From Baumannia cicadellinicola str. Hc (Homalodisca coagulata) (GTDB lineage Bacteria; Pseudomonadota; Gammaproteobacteria; Enterobacterales; Enterobacteriaceae), in the NCBI RefSeq assembly GCF_000013185.1, contig NC_007984.1, positions 159,366-223,365 of the forward strand: 64,000 nucleotides of DNA. Direction: 5' to 3'. The translations under genes were made by a program, and so were the position numbers. The notes beneath the pieces were generated by a model. It searched no databases and was not told where the DNA came from. It saw only the letters and a program-made list of their open reading frames with translations. Within the stretch, counting starts at the first letter, position 1. Each line of letters starts with the position of its first letter. Below are positions 28,781 to 41,044 of this stretch, piece after piece.

Positions 28781-29770
28781 TTATTTATTTTCGCGCTGAT
28801 ATATTTGATCAAAACTACTACCATTAGAAAAGTGTTCTTGTTTAGCTTTTTGCCAGTTACCAAAAGTTTCATTTAAGGTAAATAGTTTTAGTTTTGGGAA
28901 TTCCTGAGCTAGGCTAGCATCGCGCGGTCGATAGTAGTGTTTTGCTGCTATGCGCTGGCCTTCAGGAGAATAAAGATACTTTAAGTAAGCATTAGCAACC
29001 TCACGGGTACCCTTTTTATCAACAATTGCATCTACCACAGCAACTGTTGGTTCTGCTAGTATAGATATACTTGGTGTAATAATCTCCAGTTGAGTTTTAC
29101 TCTTTAGCTTATTTAGTGCCAGTAAGGCCTCATTTTCCCAAGCAATTAGTACATCACCTTGACCACGTTCCACAAATGTATTGGTGGCACTACGAGCCCC
29201 GGAATCTAAAACATCCACATTTTTATACAATGCTTTAACAAAATTATGTGCTTTTACTGAATCGTTATTATTTTTGTATAAAGCATAACCCCAGGCAGCT
29301 AGATAATTCCAGCGTGCACCACCAGAGGTTTTAGGATTAGGTGTTATTACGGATACTCCTGGTTGAATTAAATCAGGCCAGTCATGGATATTTTTTGGAT
29401 TACCTTGACGTACTAAGAAGACAATGGTCGACGTATATGGTGCGGAGTTATCCGGTAAGCGAGTTATCCACTTATTATCAATAAGTGTATGTTCTGCGAT
29501 GGCATCTACATCTGAAGCAAGCGCTAGAGTAACAACATCAGCTTCAATTCCGTTTATTACTGAAGTAGCTTGTTTACTAGAACCTCCGTGAGACTGACGT
29601 ACTGTTACGTAATCTCCTGTTTGATGCTGCCAGTATTTAGTAAATGCTTCATTATACTCATGGTAAAATTCACGTGTTGGATCATAAGAAATATTTAGTA
29701 AATTGATATCTTTTGCAAGTAAACTTCCTGAGATTAATATCAAGATTAACCCATACTGCCATTTGAACAT
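28781..29770 (-). CDS. sbp: Periplasmic sulfate-binding protein
   Basis: This encodes 329 residues, the same as E. coli Sbp, starting at the ATG at 29768-29770 after AGGAG. A signal peptide (about residues 1-19, ending SGSLLAKD) directs it to the periplasm. Binding-site blocks [22 protein letters not shown], and [15 protein letters not shown] are typical. It delivers sulfate to the CysTWA importer, whose genes are not in this window. E. coli has tpiA-cdh-sbp-pfkA; cdh has been deleted. Its presence implies uptake of inorganic sulfate for cysteine, matching cysE nearby. Confidence 0.95.
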   Translation of the reverse strand: MFKWQYGLILILISGSLLAKDINLLNISYDPTREFYHEYNEAFTKYWQHQTGDYVTVRQSHGGSSKQATSVINGIEADVVTLALASDVDAIAEHTLIDNKWITRLPDNSAPYTSTIVFLVRQGNPKNIHDWPDLIQPGVSVITPNPKTSGGARWNYLAAWGYALYKNNNDSVKAHNFVKALYKNVDVLDSGARSATNTFVERGQGDVLIAWENEALLALNKLKSKTQLEIITPSISILAEPTVAVVDAIVDKKGTREVANAYLKYLYSPEGQRIAAKHYYRPRDASLAQEFPKLKLFTLNETFGNWQKAKQEHFSNGSSFDQIYQRENK

Positions 29771-29840
29771 AATAACTCCTTTTGTTATATTAAGATCTTT
29801 AATTAAATAAACTACATTGTTAACCAATAAATTAAATTTA

Positions 29841-30803
29841 TTAGAATAATTTACGTGCAGTTTCCAAAAAATCACGGCGAAAAGGACGCTTCATATTTTG
29901 AATAACATCAGCAATATCATGATGTACAAGCCGCTCATTTTGTACTCCAACGCAACGTCCTCTATATCCCTGTAGTAATAGTTCGATTGAGTATGCTCCC
30001 ATTCTTGATGCCAGAATGCGATCATAGGCTACTGGGTTACCACCACGCTGGATATGACCTAAAACAGTTGCGCGTGTTTCACGCCCAGTCTCTTTTTCGA
30101 TATATAGCGCCAGTTCAAACACATTACAAATATACTCGGTAATTGCTACAATAGCATGTTTTTTGCCTTGAGCTATACTCGCCTTAATTTCGTAGACTAA
30201 GTCTTCTGGTTGAAATTCTACTTCAGGTAATACAATAAACTCGCAACCACCAGCAATGGCAGCAGCCATTGTTAGATCACCGCAATAACGCCCCATTACT
30301 TCTACTATTGAAATACGTTGATGAGATGTAGAAGTATCACGTAAACGGTCAATAGCTTCAACGACTGTTTCTAACGCCGTAAAATAACCAATAGTATAAT
30401 CAGTTCCAGCTACATCATTATCAATAGTACCTGGTAATCCTATACATGGTAAACCCATTTCTGTTAATAGTTTTGCGCCCATATAAGATCCATCACCGCC
30501 AATAACCACTAGGGCACCCAAACCATATTTACTCATATTATTAAGAGCAATAGCCCGTATAGCCTCTTCACGAAACTCTTGAAAACGCGCAGAACCAAGA
30601 AAAGTGCCTCCACGGTTAATAATATCGGAAACACTGTAGCGATCTAGTTTTCTCATACGATCTTGATATAAACCCTGGTAGCCATCAGAAATCCCGTAAA
30701 TCTCTAAGCCTTCCGAAAGCCCTGCCCTAACTACGCTACGGATAGCCGCATTCATTCCTGGAGAATCACCACCACTAGTTAGTACCCCGATTTTATTAAT
30801 CAT
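29841..30803 (-). CDS. pfkA: 6-phosphofructokinase
   Basis: This encodes 320 residues, exactly the E. coli PfkA length. It phosphorylates fructose 6-phosphate, the committed step of glycolysis. ATP-site block [23 protein letters not shown], catalytic [12 protein letters not shown] with the base Asp127, and MGRYCGD are present. Allosteric-site arginines are largely retained. It lies upstream of sbp in the ancestral order with a 70-base spacer. The Shine-Dalgarno GGGAGG is close to the start codon. Confidence 0.97.
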   Translation of the reverse strand: MINKIGVLTSGGDSPGMNAAIRSVVRAGLSEGLEIYGISDGYQGLYQDRMRKLDRYSVSDIINRGGTFLGSARFQEFREEAIRAIALNNMSKYGLGALVVIGGDGSYMGAKLLTEMGLPCIGLPGTIDNDVAGTDYTIGYFTALETVVEAIDRLRDTSTSHQRISIVEVMGRYCGDLTMAAAIAGGCEFIVLPEVEFQPEDLVYEIKASIAQGKKHAIVAITEYICNVFELALYIEKETGRETRATVLGHIQRGGNPVAYDRILASRMGAYSIELLLQGYRGRCVGVQNERLVHHDIADVIQNMKRPFRRDFLETARKLF

Positions 30804-31049
30804 GCCTCCCTCTTAACTGAAAAAACAATATATATGGCATACAATGTATCTGTATAAACTGTATTTGAAAGATGATAACTATATTAGTATTGCTTAGCAT
30901 ATTAATTATCTATATTCTATTTGTAGAATGATAAATAGATAAGCACTAAGGATAGTAATGCTACTTAATCATCCATGTAGGTAAGTACTAATGATCAAGT
31001 AAGTCGTATTTCACGTCCTATGAGGATATTATCGGTGGTAGGATTAATA

Positions 31050-31865
31050 TTATATCCCATCACCGAATTGAAAACCAGGACTAGTAAAAAATTGATCCAT
31101 TTCTTCTGATGGTCGATCGCTATCTGGTTTACCAACTATTCTAGCCGGAACTCCAGCTGCAGTAGTATGAGGTGGCACAGAACGCAAGACAACAGAACCT
31201 GCACCAATTTTAGCACCTTTTCCCACCTCAATATTACCTAATATAGTCGCACCTGCTCCAATCATCACACCTTCGCGAATTTTAGGATGACGATCTCCAC
31301 TAGTTTTGCCCGTTCCACCTAAAGTTACAGATTGTAGTATTGATACATCATTTTCTACGACTGCAGTTTCACCAATAACGATGCTTGTAGCATGATCAAG
31401 CATGATACCACAGCCAATGTGCGCAGCTGGATGGATATCTACGCCGAAGGACACTGAAATTTGGTTTTGAAAATAAACAGCTAATGCCTGGCGATTTTGG
31501 TACCATAGCCAGTGACCAATACGATATGCTTGTAGTGCATGGACTCCCTTAAGATATAGCAGTGGAGTAGAATATTTCTCTACTGCTGGATCACGCAAAA
31601 GAACCGCATGTATATCACGCGCAGCTGCCAAAATCATGTCAGGATCAGCACGATAAGCTTCCTCAACTACTTCTCTAATAGCAATAGCTGGCATAATAGG
31701 ATTAGATAGCTTATTCGCAAGCATATAACTCAAAGCGCTACCTAAATTCTCGTGTTTTAGCAAAGTTGCATGAAAAAAACTTGCTAGCATCGGTTCACAG
31801 TCCGCTAGCAATCGTGCTTCAGCTTTAATGCTATTCCATACTAATTTTAACTGTTCAATAGACAT
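31050..31865 (-). CDS. cysE: Serine O-acetyltransferase
   Basis: This encodes 271 residues (273 in E. coli). It acetylates serine to O-acetylserine, the acceptor for sulfide in cysteine synthesis. An N-terminal helical domain is followed by a left-handed beta helix of hexapeptide repeats (about residues 140-240). The catalytic region HIGCGIMLDHATSIVIGETA is intact. The C-terminal tail, which mediates cysteine feedback and CysK binding, ends in GDGI as in E. coli, so regulation could remain. The order cysE-gpsA is ancestral. Confidence 0.97.
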   Translation of the reverse strand: MSIEQLKLVWNSIKAEARLLADCEPMLASFFHATLLKHENLGSALSYMLANKLSNPIMPAIAIREVVEEAYRADPDMILAAARDIHAVLLRDPAVEKYSTPLLYLKGVHALQAYRIGHWLWYQNRQALAVYFQNQISVSFGVDIHPAAHIGCGIMLDHATSIVIGETAVVENDVSILQSVTLGGTGKTSGDRHPKIREGVMIGAGATILGNIEVGKGAKIGAGSVVLRSVPPHTTAAGVPARIVGKPDSDRPSEEMDQFFTSPGFQFGDGI

Positions 31866-31915
31866 CTAGCTTACCTTTTACTCAAATAAAAAATTGATTA
31901 AGAGATAAGTTTACA

Positions 31916-32938
31916 TTATAAATAACTAATTTGTTTATCTTTATAGTATCGTCCCAGCAGCGTTAATGCAGCATCGTAGACATTTTTATTATGATATAAA
32001 ATCTGGTATAATTGTTCGGTAATTGGCATCACTACTCGGTAACGACTTGCGAGTTTTAATACATCTTTAGTATTAGTATATCCCTCAACAACTAAACCTA
32101 TGTTCTTCTGTGCAGTTTGTACCTCAATACCCTGCCCTATTAGTATACCAAAACGGCGGTTACGTGACTGATTATCGGTACAAGTTAATACTAAATCACC
32201 TAGACCAGCCATGCCCATAAAGGTGCTTGGTGTTGCACCCATAGCTTTACCAAGGCGTGATATCTCTGCTAATCCTCTGGTTATCAGTGCTGCGCGAGCA
32301 TTAGCACCAAATCCCAGACCGTCAGATATACCAGCTCCGATAGCGATGATATTTTTAAGAGCACCCCCTAACTGAACGCCAATAAAATCGATATTACACT
32401 CTACAAGTAAACTTTTACTGCAATGCAATAATTGTTGTAGGTCAGCGCTAAAAGTAACATCGGTAGCCGCTATAGCTATAGCCGTAGGCAATCCAGCTGC
32501 TAATTCACGTGCAAAAGTGGGTCCAGATATTACTGCTAAGGGTATATGTCCACCTAGTATATCCCGTGCTACATCTTGTAATAGTCTTCCAGTGTTCATT
32601 TCTAAGCCTTTAGTAGCCCAGACAATACGTGCATCAGGACGTAAATGTGGTTTGATTCGTGTTAGCACGCTACCAAATACATTACTAGGGACCACAATTA
32701 GCACATTACGGCTCGCTGTCAGCGCGACAGGTAAAGAAGTTTCTAAGTATAATGTAGATGGAAATATGACATTAGGTAAGAAAGCATGATTACACCTTGC
32801 TACTTTCATCGCTTGAACATGGACAGGATCATGCCCCCATAATAATACCTTATTACCATTACGAGCTAGGGTAATAGCTAAAGCAGTGCCGTAAGAACCT
32901 GCACCGATCACAATCATAGAGGTAATAACAGCAGACAT
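31916..32938 (-). CDS. gpsA: Glycerol-3-phosphate dehydrogenase [NAD(P)+]
   Basis: This encodes 340 residues (339 in E. coli). It reduces dihydroxyacetone phosphate to glycerol 3-phosphate for phospholipids. The N-terminal Rossmann motif is [10 protein letters not shown]. The catalytic lysine lies in the block [15 protein letters not shown], and [13 protein letters not shown] is typical. It precedes cysE by about 50 bases. In E. coli secB lies between grxC and gpsA; it is absent here, with only 94 bases left. Confidence 0.96.
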   Translation of the reverse strand: MSAVITSMIVIGAGSYGTALAITLARNGNKVLLWGHDPVHVQAMKVARCNHAFLPNVIFPSTLYLETSLPVALTASRNVLIVVPSNVFGSVLTRIKPHLRPDARIVWATKGLEMNTGRLLQDVARDILGGHIPLAVISGPTFARELAAGLPTAIAIAATDVTFSADLQQLLHCSKSLLVECNIDFIGVQLGGALKNIIAIGAGISDGLGFGANARAALITRGLAEISRLGKAMGATPSTFMGMAGLGDLVLTCTDNQSRNRRFGILIGQGIEVQTAQKNIGLVVEGYTNTKDVLKLASRYRVVMPITEQLYQILYHNKNVYDAALTLLGRYYKDKQISYL

Positions 32939-33032
32939 TACTCAGCGCCAATATCTAATAGAGATAATAAGTATTCATCATTCTTAAAACATAAGAACTT
33001 AGTTATTTTATTAAGCTGAAGGATAAACATAC

Positions 33033-33290
33033 TTAAATATCCGGCGTTAAGTAATCCAATCCACCACATGTATCAAGATCGCATAGATCATCAAATCCCC
33101 CAATATGTTCGCTATTGATGAATATTTGTGGGACGGTAGTCCGTCCGCTACGCTTAATCATTTCTTCTCGTAGGTCAAACTTGCCATCAATCTTTATTTC
33201 TTGAAAAGGTAATTGCTTACTAGTTAACAATGCCTTAGCCCGATGACAATAGGGACAGCTGAATTTTGTATATATTTCAATCTTAGCCAT
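33033..33290 (-). CDS. grxC: Glutaredoxin 3
   Basis: This encodes 85 residues (83 in E. coli) with the redox motif CPYC at about residues 13-16 and the glutathione-binding TVPQIFI block. It reduces disulfides with glutathione, which the gshA gene elsewhere in this window helps make. The sequence is close to enteric Grx3. It is grouped with yibN, as in E. coli. Confidence 0.96.
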   Translation of the reverse strand: MAKIEIYTKFSCPYCHRAKALLTSKQLPFQEIKIDGKFDLREEMIKRSGRTTVPQIFINSEHIGGFDDLCDLDTCGGLDYLTPDI

Positions 33291-33323
33291 ACTAGTCTAC
33301 CTGATAGCTCAACTAAAAATTAG

Positions 33324-33755
33324 TTATTTACTCCTAATCAGGGGTAAATTATCCTCACACCAACCGGTAATGCCTTCTTTGAGTACATAAACCTTTTCAA
33401 AACCAGCTTTATATAGCTTATTCGCAGAATTACGAGAGGCAATATGATTATTATTAATAACTACTACTGGTCGATTCTTAGCTAGTTCGATAGAACTAAG
33501 GTTACCATTTTTCAGTACTGTCTCCGTCAGATTCAAGCTATTAGTAATATGCCCATGACGGTAATCATCTTTGCTTCTTAAATCAAGAATCACTGCATTT
33601 TCTTTGTTAATTAAGCGAATTGCTTCGGAGTTAGCAATTTCTTTAATTTTAGAAAACCAACTCTGAATAGTTATAACTATTACTGTACTAAATAATATAA
33701 ACCATGCCAAACTTAACATAAAATGTTTACTAATAAACTGTATTATTTCAGGCAT
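33324..33755 (-). CDS. yibN: Rhodanese-domain membrane protein YibN, catalytic Cys replaced
   Basis: This encodes 143 residues, the same length as E. coli YibN. One N-terminal membrane helix (about 11-31) anchors a cytoplasmic rhodanese domain (VILDLRSKDDYRHGHI). The cysteine expected in the loop before ANALTKAGF aligns here to Ser107, in HIASRNSANKL. Sulfurtransferase activity is therefore unlikely, although the fold is retained. Its biological role is poorly defined even in E. coli. It is divergent from envC and upstream of grxC. Confidence 0.9.
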   Translation of the reverse strand: MPEIIQFISKHFMLSLAWFILFSTVIVITIQSWFSKIKEIANSEAIRLINKENAVILDLRSKDDYRHGHITNSLNLTETVLKNGNLSSIELAKNRPVVVINNNHIASRNSANKLYKAGFEKVYVLKEGITGWCEDNLPLIRSK

Positions 33756-33861
33756 AGCGTGAAAAACTCCTGTTCAGCAGTCAATTATAAAAACTATACT
33801 AACCTTACTTACAGCTGTATAGCACTAGTAAGTAGCTGTTTAAAATGTCATCATTATTTCC

Positions 33862-35079
33862 ATGAGGGAAAAAACACCGCGGAAAACATTATTGCTTATA
33901 CAATTTTCTGGCAGTAAGAAGAAGAAATTAAAGCATGGTATTTGCTCTTGTATGCTCTATGCTTGTGTTATTTTTTATCTTAGCATGAGTCATGCGAACG
34001 ACAATAAACAACAGATCAAAAAGTTGCAACAAGATATTTTGCAAAAGGAGAAAAGCGTACAACAGCAGCAACAACAGCGTATAATTCTGCTGAAACAGTT
34101 AAAGCAGCAGCAACAAGTTATTGATCAATCAACTAAAGCCTGGCGTAATACTAAGCATAGTTTAAACATACTTAACCACGATATTAAGCTGTTAAATTCT
34201 TTAATTAATAAGTTACAACAGGATTCTATTATACAACATAAATTATTAGGACAGCAGCTAGATACTGTCTTCCGTCAGAAGCTAAAAGCTAATCGACAGT
34301 GGATATTCAGTAATCATAATCATAGAGATGGTGAACGAAACAAACATATTCTAGTATATTTAATATCTCTTAATAAAGAGAGGGAAAAAAAAATACGATA
34401 TTTACAACTAACCAGCATTCAACTAGTAGCCAAAAAAGAAGAGCAACAGCAAAAACAGCATCAACAAAATACATTGTTACAACAGCAGCAAAGGGTACTA
34501 CGTACTGCCCGTAATACTGACCAGAAAATTCTCCATGATCTAAATACATCGATAAAACAGAACAAAGAGAGGATAACTAAATTACGTACTTATGAGACCC
34601 AGCTACGTAATACTATTGCCTGTGCTCAAATTGAATTGAAGGCTAAGGTTACAGCAGTAGAAAAACCAACACCACTAGTAGCACGCTTATACGGTGGTCT
34701 AACTGTTGGACAGGCCATATGGCCTGTTATAGGACGTAAAATTCATAGCTTCGGTGAACCACAAAAAGGTGATTTACGATATAAAGGACTAGTGATTGCA
34801 GCACCTCAAGGCAGCAGAGTACAGGCTATTGCAGACGGTAAAGTTATAATTTCTGATTGGTTGCAAGGCTATGGTCTAATAATTGCGATAGAACATGGAA
34901 AAGGAGATATGAGTATTTATGGCAACAACCAAAGTACATTAGTTCATGTAGGTGATCAGGTTAAAGCTGGACAAGTAATTGCTTTAGTAGGATCTACTAG
35001 TAGTAAAATATCATCACTATACTTTGAAATAAGACGCCAAGGTAAAGCGGTAAATCCTATACCCTGGTTAAGAAAGTAG
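33862..35079 (+). CDS. envC: Murein hydrolase activator EnvC
   Basis: This encodes about 405 residues (419 in E. coli). A basic N-terminus and hydrophobic segment (about residues 27-44, ending in SHAND) form a signal peptide. A Gln- and Lys-rich coiled coil (about 48-260) is followed by a LytM-type domain ending LYFEIRRQGKAVNPIPW. EnvC activates the AmiA/AmiB amidases at the septum via FtsEX; its LytM domain is non-catalytic in E. coli too. The gpmM gene that precedes it in E. coli is missing. The start codon is not supported by a clear Shine-Dalgarno sequence. Confidence 0.92.
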   Translation: MREKTPRKTLLLIQFSGSKKKKLKHGICSCMLYACVIFYLSMSHANDNKQQIKKLQQDILQKEKSVQQQQQQRIILLKQLKQQQQVIDQSTKAWRNTKHSLNILNHDIKLLNSLINKLQQDSIIQHKLLGQQLDTVFRQKLKANRQWIFSNHNHRDGERNKHILVYLISLNKEREKKIRYLQLTSIQLVAKKEEQQQKQHQQNTLLQQQQRVLRTARNTDQKILHDLNTSIKQNKERITKLRTYETQLRNTIACAQIELKAKVTAVEKPTPLVARLYGGLTVGQAIWPVIGRKIHSFGEPQKGDLRYKGLVIAAPQGSRVQAIADGKVIISDWLQGYGLIIAIEHGKGDMSIYGNNQSTLVHVGDQVKAGQVIALVGSTSSKISSLYFEIRRQGKAVNPIPWLRK

Positions 35080-35109
35080 TTGTAGGTAGATTAAGCACTA
35101 CACTTGCAT

Positions 35110-35127
35110 TGATAATTAAATTTATCA
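35110..35127 (+). terminator. Possible envC terminator
   Basis: TGATAA (35110-35115) and TTATCA (35122-35127) form a short stem followed by TTATTCTTTATATTTTATT. The stem is weak, but the position 31 bases after the envC stop and the T-rich tail fit a terminator. Confidence 0.35.
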
Positions 35128-35323
35128 TTATTCTTTATATTTTATTATAAGAAAATATATATTATTTATTTGACAAATCCGTTACCTAGTTATTTTTATA
35201 GAAAAAACTCTATATATAGTTCAGGATACTTCCTTAAGTTAGTGGTAACAATGAAACTAACCATGAATATTCTCCATATAATTTCATGATTCATTATTCA
35301 TATCGAGGATAGTTTAAAGGTAG

Positions 35324-36648
<1,325 letters not shown>

Positions 36649-36708
36649 CTAATTGTTATCCATTATATCTCGTAATATCTTTATTCTTGTTTTTAGTCAT
36701 ATGCAACA

Positions 36709-36891
<183 letters not shown>

Positions 36892-36925
36892 TCAAGAGGA
36901 ATGATAATTTAATTTATCATATTAG

Positions 36926-37153
36926 TTAGTAACGGATGCAGAGATTTGCTAAACAATTCTCTATACCCTTCTTATCAATTACCCGCATACCTTTAGCAGA
37001 TACGCGTATTTTAATAAAGCGTTTTTCTGCTTCAATCCAGAAGCGATGAAAGTGCAAATTAGGTAGAAAACGGCGTTTAGTAGCATTCATTGCATAGGAG
37101 CGGTTATTACCACTAACTGACCGTTTTCCTGTGACTTGACAGAATCGAGACAT
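36926..37153 (-). CDS. rpmB: 50S ribosomal protein L28
   Basis: This encodes 75 residues (78 in E. coli). Blocks [38 protein letters not shown], read in parts, match L28 closely, as does [15 protein letters not shown]. The C-terminus is three residues shorter. It is first in the rpmB-rpmG pair. In E. coli radC and coaBC are upstream; radC is absent here. Confidence 0.96.
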   Translation of the reverse strand: MSRFCQVTGKRSVSGNNRSYAMNATKRRFLPNLHFHRFWIEAEKRFIKIRVSAKGMRVIDKKGIENCLANLCIRY

Positions 37154-37251
37154 ATTTATTCACCTTGTTAAACTTGTTAAAAAGGACATAATACTTATAT
37201 AATTAGTAATGATATCATCAATTTTACTTACTTAAACGAGTATTATAGCGG

Positions 37252-38118
37252 TTACTCAATATTTTGAATCTGCTCACGCATCTGTTCAATTAAAACCTTC
37301 AGCTCAATTGCTGATTTTGTTACACTGGCATTAATTGATTTTGATGCTAAAGTATTTGACTCACGGTGCAATTCTTGCATCATAAAGTCTAGACGACGAC
37401 CAACAGCATCTTTGTTGCTGAGAATAAGAAGATGATATATTTCTTTCACATGTATTTCCAAACGCTCTAGTTCTTCGGCTACATCTAATCTTTGAGCTAA
37501 AAGAACAAACTCTTGCTCTTGACGATAGTTATCTAGCCTAATTTGTACTTCTTCTAACTTACCTAGTAATTTTTTCTTTTGCCATACCAGGATATCGGGC
37601 ATTTGTTGACGAATCTTAGTAACTTCAGTACTAACACCGGCTAAGCGTTGTTCAATAATCGCTTTTAAAGCTATACCTTCTGTTTCACGAGCATGAAGAA
37701 AATCACGCAACGTAGTATCGAAACTATAAAATAATTGGGTAATAATAGTGTCATCAATATCGTGCTCTGGCGTAGCTATTACACCTGGCCAACTTAGAAT
37801 AGCGATCGGATTAATCTCTCCTTCACCACTATACTGTTTGACTAACTTAGCTGCCTGAATTAGTTGTTTTGTTAGTATTGTATTTACATGGAACGCACTT
37901 TGTGTTTGGAGATTAACATACAGATAGCACTCTACTTTACCGCGTGTTAAACATGAGCGGATACGATCCCGAATAATTGGCTCTAGCCTACGTAACTGCC
38001 CTGGCAAATTGATGTCGACTTCTAGATAGCGTTGATTAACTGAACGCAGCTCCCAGGTTGCAGTGCCCCAATTTTCTTTAATATAATGCCGTGCATAAGC
38101 CGTCATACTGTATATCAT
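37252..38118 (-). CDS. yicC: YicC family endoribonuclease
   Basis: This encodes 288 residues (287 in E. coli). N-terminal MIYSMTAYAR and the C-terminal block GRRLDFMMQELHRESNTLASK are family signatures. YicC proteins have been described as RNA endonucleases acting on small RNAs; the role in a symbiont is unknown. It is divergent from pyrE, as in E. coli (yicC-rph-pyrE, with rph lost here). Confidence 0.94.
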   Translation of the reverse strand: MIYSMTAYARHYIKENWGTATWELRSVNQRYLEVDINLPGQLRRLEPIIRDRIRSCLTRGKVECYLYVNLQTQSAFHVNTILTKQLIQAAKLVKQYSGEGEINPIAILSWPGVIATPEHDIDDTIITQLFYSFDTTLRDFLHARETEGIALKAIIEQRLAGVSTEVTKIRQQMPDILVWQKKKLLGKLEEVQIRLDNYRQEQEFVLLAQRLDVAEELERLEIHVKEIYHLLILSNKDAVGRRLDFMMQELHRESNTLASKSINASVTKSAIELKVLIEQMREQIQNIE

Positions 38119-38215
38119 ACACTCTTAGTGCCTATTTTTTCTAATATTTGCTGCTATTATATATTAATATTCGGTTATATTAGTTAGATTTAGATTGCTT
38201 AACAGTTATTTTTAC

Positions 38216-38857
38216 ATGAAAGAGTATAAACATCAATTTATCGAGTATGCTTTAAATACAGCAGCATTACAATTCGGCAAATTTACGTTAAAATCAGGCA
38301 GAATTAGCCCATACTTTTTTAATACCGGGCTTTTTAACACGGGCCTTGATCTATCATTTCTAGGCCGAATTTATGCAGCAGCTCTTATAGATGCCAGTAT
38401 CGAGTTTAATGTATTATTTGGACCAGCTTATAAAGGTATCCCAATTACAATAACAACTGCAATTGCTTTAGCAGAGCTATATGATCGTAATGTTCCGTAT
38501 TGTTTTAATCGTAAGGAAAACAAGAATTACGGTGATGGTGGTATATTAGTCGGCAGCAAATTACAGGGGAAAATTATGCTATTAGATGATGTAATTACTT
38601 CTGGTATAACTATACATGAATCGATGGATATGATTATAAATCATCAGGCGACACCTGCAGGAATCTTGATTTCTCTTAATCGACAAGAGAAAAGCTGTGG
38701 TGATATTTCTGCTATTCAAGCCATTGAACTTACTTATAATTGTCAAGTAATGGCGATTATTACTCTCAAGGATATTATTGAGTATTTGGCTCTTCAAAGA
38801 AATATGGAAGCTAATCTTACTGCAGTATTAGCTTATCAGCAGCAATACGGTATTTAG
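38216..38857 (+). CDS. pyrE: Orotate phosphoribosyltransferase
   Basis: This encodes 213 residues, the E. coli length, starting at the ATG at 38216-38218 (MKEYKHQF). A TTG 21 bases upstream would extend it without homology. It makes orotidine monophosphate in pyrimidine synthesis. The PRPP-binding motif is [12 protein letters not shown] (about residues 120-131), and the dimer loop [15 protein letters not shown] supplies catalytic Lys residues. It is convergent with dut. Confidence 0.95.
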   Translation: MKEYKHQFIEYALNTAALQFGKFTLKSGRISPYFFNTGLFNTGLDLSFLGRIYAAALIDASIEFNVLFGPAYKGIPITITTAIALAELYDRNVPYCFNRKENKNYGDGGILVGSKLQGKIMLLDDVITSGITIHESMDMIINHQATPAGILISLNRQEKSCGDISAIQAIELTYNCQVMAIITLKDIIEYLALQRNMEANLTAVLAYQQQYGI

Positions 38858-38911
38858 ACTTTTTACTCCTACCAACATATCATCTATCTCACTAACAAAG
38901 CTCCTTTACTA

Positions 38912-39367
38912 CTACACTCTTCCTGAGTGACCAAAACCTCTTTCTCCGCGCTTACTTTTCTGGAAGTTATCAACAATATTAAAGTATACTTGTACAATCT
39001 GCACAAAAACTATCTGAGCTATGCGCTCATTAGGTTGAATAGTAAATATTTCTTTTCCACGGTTCCATAATGACACCATTATAGAACCTTGATAATCTGA
39101 ATCAATTAGACCGACTAAATTGCCTAGTACAATACCATGATGTCCTAATCCGGAACGAGGGATAATGATCCCTGCTAGACCGGTATCGGCAATATGTACA
39201 GCTAACCCAGTGGAAATAAGATTAGTTTCTCCTGGTTCTAGAGATATAGTATTATCAATACAAGCGCGTAAATCTATTCCAGCAGATCCAGGGGTTGCAT
39301 ACTTTGGTAACTTAAAACAATCGCCAATGCGGCTATCTAGTATTTTAATGTCTATTTTTTTCATCAT
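38912..39367 (-). CDS. dut: dUTP diphosphatase
   Basis: This encodes 151 residues (150 if the second ATG at 39364 is used, which matches E. coli MKKIDVKIL). It hydrolyses dUTP to dUMP, keeping uracil out of DNA. Conserved motifs [23 protein letters not shown] and the C-terminal [10 protein letters not shown] are present. The start overlaps the end of coaBC by about 20 bases, and both are on the minus strand, so they are co-transcribed as in E. coli. Confidence 0.96.
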   Translation of the reverse strand: MMKKIDIKILDSRIGDCFKLPKYATPGSAGIDLRACIDNTISLEPGETNLISTGLAVHIADTGLAGIIIPRSGLGHHGIVLGNLVGLIDSDYQGSIMVSLWNRGKEIFTIQPNERIAQIVFVQIVQVYFNIVDNFQKSKRGERGFGHSGRV

Positions 39368-40559
39368 AACAACTGATAATTTGGTCTATTAGTTTTTGAG
39401 CTAGGACTTTTTTATCGCTTCGTGCTAACATTAGTTCACCATCTTGCCAAAACAAATGTAAAGCACTTTTATTGCTATTTAAGTCCTTATTATAGTATGA
39501 AACATCGTTAGCGCAAATTAGATCTATGTTTTTTTTGATACGCTTTTGCCGGGCATATTCTTCTACCTTATTTGTTTCAGCAGCAAATCCTACAACGTAA
39601 GGTCGGTTTTTCGTTAGAGCACCAACTCCTGCAATAATATCAGGATTTTTCGTTAAAGCTATCATAATCTTATCACTATGTTTTTTAATTTTGTTCGGCG
39701 AAAAACGGTAGGCACGGTAGTCAGCAACTGCTGCACAACCAATAAAAATATGTTGTAGCTGTACACTATGCATTACCGCATCCTGCATTTCTAATGCACT
39801 AGTTACATTGATACGCTTTACACCTGGTGGTGTATTAGCATTTACAGGACCAGCAATTAAGGTAACTTGCGCTCCTCTAGCAGCTGCAGCATAAGCAATA
39901 GCAAAGCCCATTTTGCCTGAACTATAATTACTAATAAAACGAACTGGATCTAATTCTTCACGGGTAGGACCAGCAGTAATCATTATCTTCAAATGAGTTA
40001 GGGAGTAAGATGTTAGAAAATAGCTACGCACTTGTTCGACTAGTACCAAAGGATCTAACATTCGGCCTAATCCTATATCACCACAGGCTTGGCTACCATT
40101 ATCTGGCCCCCAAAGCAGGATTCCCCTCTTACGTAATGTAGTTAAATTAGCTTGCGTAGCTGCTGCAAGGTACATATGCTGGTTCATTGCTGGTACAGCA
40201 GCAATAGTAGCTGGAGTTGCTAGACAAATAGCACTAAGTAAGTCATTAGCAAAACCGGCTGCTAAACGTGCAAGTAAGTCAGCAGTAGCTGGAGCTAATA
40301 TGACAAAATCAGCCCATTTTGCTAGTTGAATGTGCTTCATAGCCGCTTGATATGATTGATCTAACATCTCATTAGCAACATAGTTACTAGATACTACCTG
40401 TAGACTTAATGGCGTGATAAAAGCTTTGGCGGCTGAAGTCATTACCACGCGTACTTCAGCTCCCAATTCACGTAAACGGCGTACTATTTCAGGTGCTTTA
40501 TAAGCTGCAATACCTCCTCCTATGCCAAGGATAATTTTTTTACTGGTTAGTTCTGTCAT
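39345..40559 (-). CDS. coaBC: Bifunctional phosphopantothenoylcysteine decarboxylase / synthetase
   Basis: This encodes 404 residues (406 in E. coli). The N-terminal flavoprotein CoaC (about 1-190) has [12 protein letters not shown], the catalytic-loop Asn and PAMN segment, and a cysteine near [10 protein letters not shown]. The C-terminal CoaB half has [24 protein letters not shown] and VGFAAET. It makes 4'-phosphopantetheine from phosphopantothenate and cysteine. CoaD acts next. It lies downstream of a tRNA cluster on the same strand. Confidence 0.96.
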   Translation of the reverse strand: MTELTSKKIILGIGGGIAAYKAPEIVRRLRELGAEVRVVMTSAAKAFITPLSLQVVSSNYVANEMLDQSYQAAMKHIQLAKWADFVILAPATADLLARLAAGFANDLLSAICLATPATIAAVPAMNQHMYLAAATQANLTTLRKRGILLWGPDNGSQACGDIGLGRMLDPLVLVEQVRSYFLTSYSLTHLKIMITAGPTREELDPVRFISNYSSGKMGFAIAYAAAARGAQVTLIAGPVNANTPPGVKRINVTSALEMQDAVMHSVQLQHIFIGCAAVADYRAYRFSPNKIKKHSDKIMIALTKNPDIIAGVGALTKNRPYVVGFAAETNKVEEYARQKRIKKNIDLICANDVSYYNKDLNSNKSALHLFWQDGELMLARSDKKVLAQKLIDQIISCYDEKNRH

Positions 40560-40622
40560 GTAGCATATCTAAATTAATTATGTTCGCGACATACTACTTA
40601 CTAAGTAATTCAACTGAAATCA

Positions 40623-40639
40623 CTGTTTCACAGAAACAG
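40623..40639 (-). terminator. Hairpin between tRNA-Pro and coaBC
   Basis: CTGTTTC (40623-40629) and GAAACAG (40633-40639) form a perfect 7-bp stem with a 3-base loop. On the minus strand it is followed by TGATTTCAG. It may end the tRNA operon; the U run is poor. Confidence 0.35.
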
Positions 40640-40766
40640 CAGTTCCAGCTTCCAAGCAAGAAGGAAGTACATAAGGTACTATCTGTCAGGAAGTTACAGG
40701 TAGTAGAAGAGATAAGCTTCATAGTTTCGTTTCTCGAATGAGATTATAATCTAATATATCTAATAT

Positions 40767-40843
40767 TGGTCGGCGAGAGAGGATTTGAACCTCTGACTTA
40801 CTGGTCCCAAACCAGTCGCGCTACCAAGCTGCGCCACTCGCCG
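40767..40843 (-). tRNA. proM: tRNA-Pro (TGG)
   Basis: This is a 77-nt cloverleaf with acceptor CGGCGAG/CTCGCCG, anticodon TGG in GTTTGGGAC and an encoded CCA. It is the last member of an Arg-His-Leu-Pro array that repeats E. coli argX-hisR-leuT-proM. Confidence 0.97.
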
Positions 40844-40933
40844 ATTAAATATACAGCGTAACTATATTACGTTGAATGATGCAGGTTATGTGGTGTGTTG
40901 AGCCATAAATAACCTGCACTAAGACCTCTCTTA

Positions 40934-41022
40934 TGGTACGAAGAGAGGGAATTGAACCCTCACGTCTATGATAAGACACTAACACCTGAAGCTAGCGCGT
41001 CTACCAATTCCGCCATCCTCGC
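40934..41022 (-). tRNA. leuT: tRNA-Leu (CAG)
   Basis: This is an 89-nt tRNA with a long variable arm. Anticodon CAG lies in GCTTCAGGTG, and the D-arm TGGCGGAATTGGTAGACGC is that of enteric leuT. CCA is encoded. Confidence 0.97.
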
Positions 41023-41044
41023 AATTATAAAATGATAATATAAT

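Noticed and set aside
33997-34140. Gln-rich CAG/CAA repeats in envC as a possible repeat expansion
   Set aside because: They are irregular and fall in the coiled-coil domain, where Gln/Lys richness is normal for this protein.
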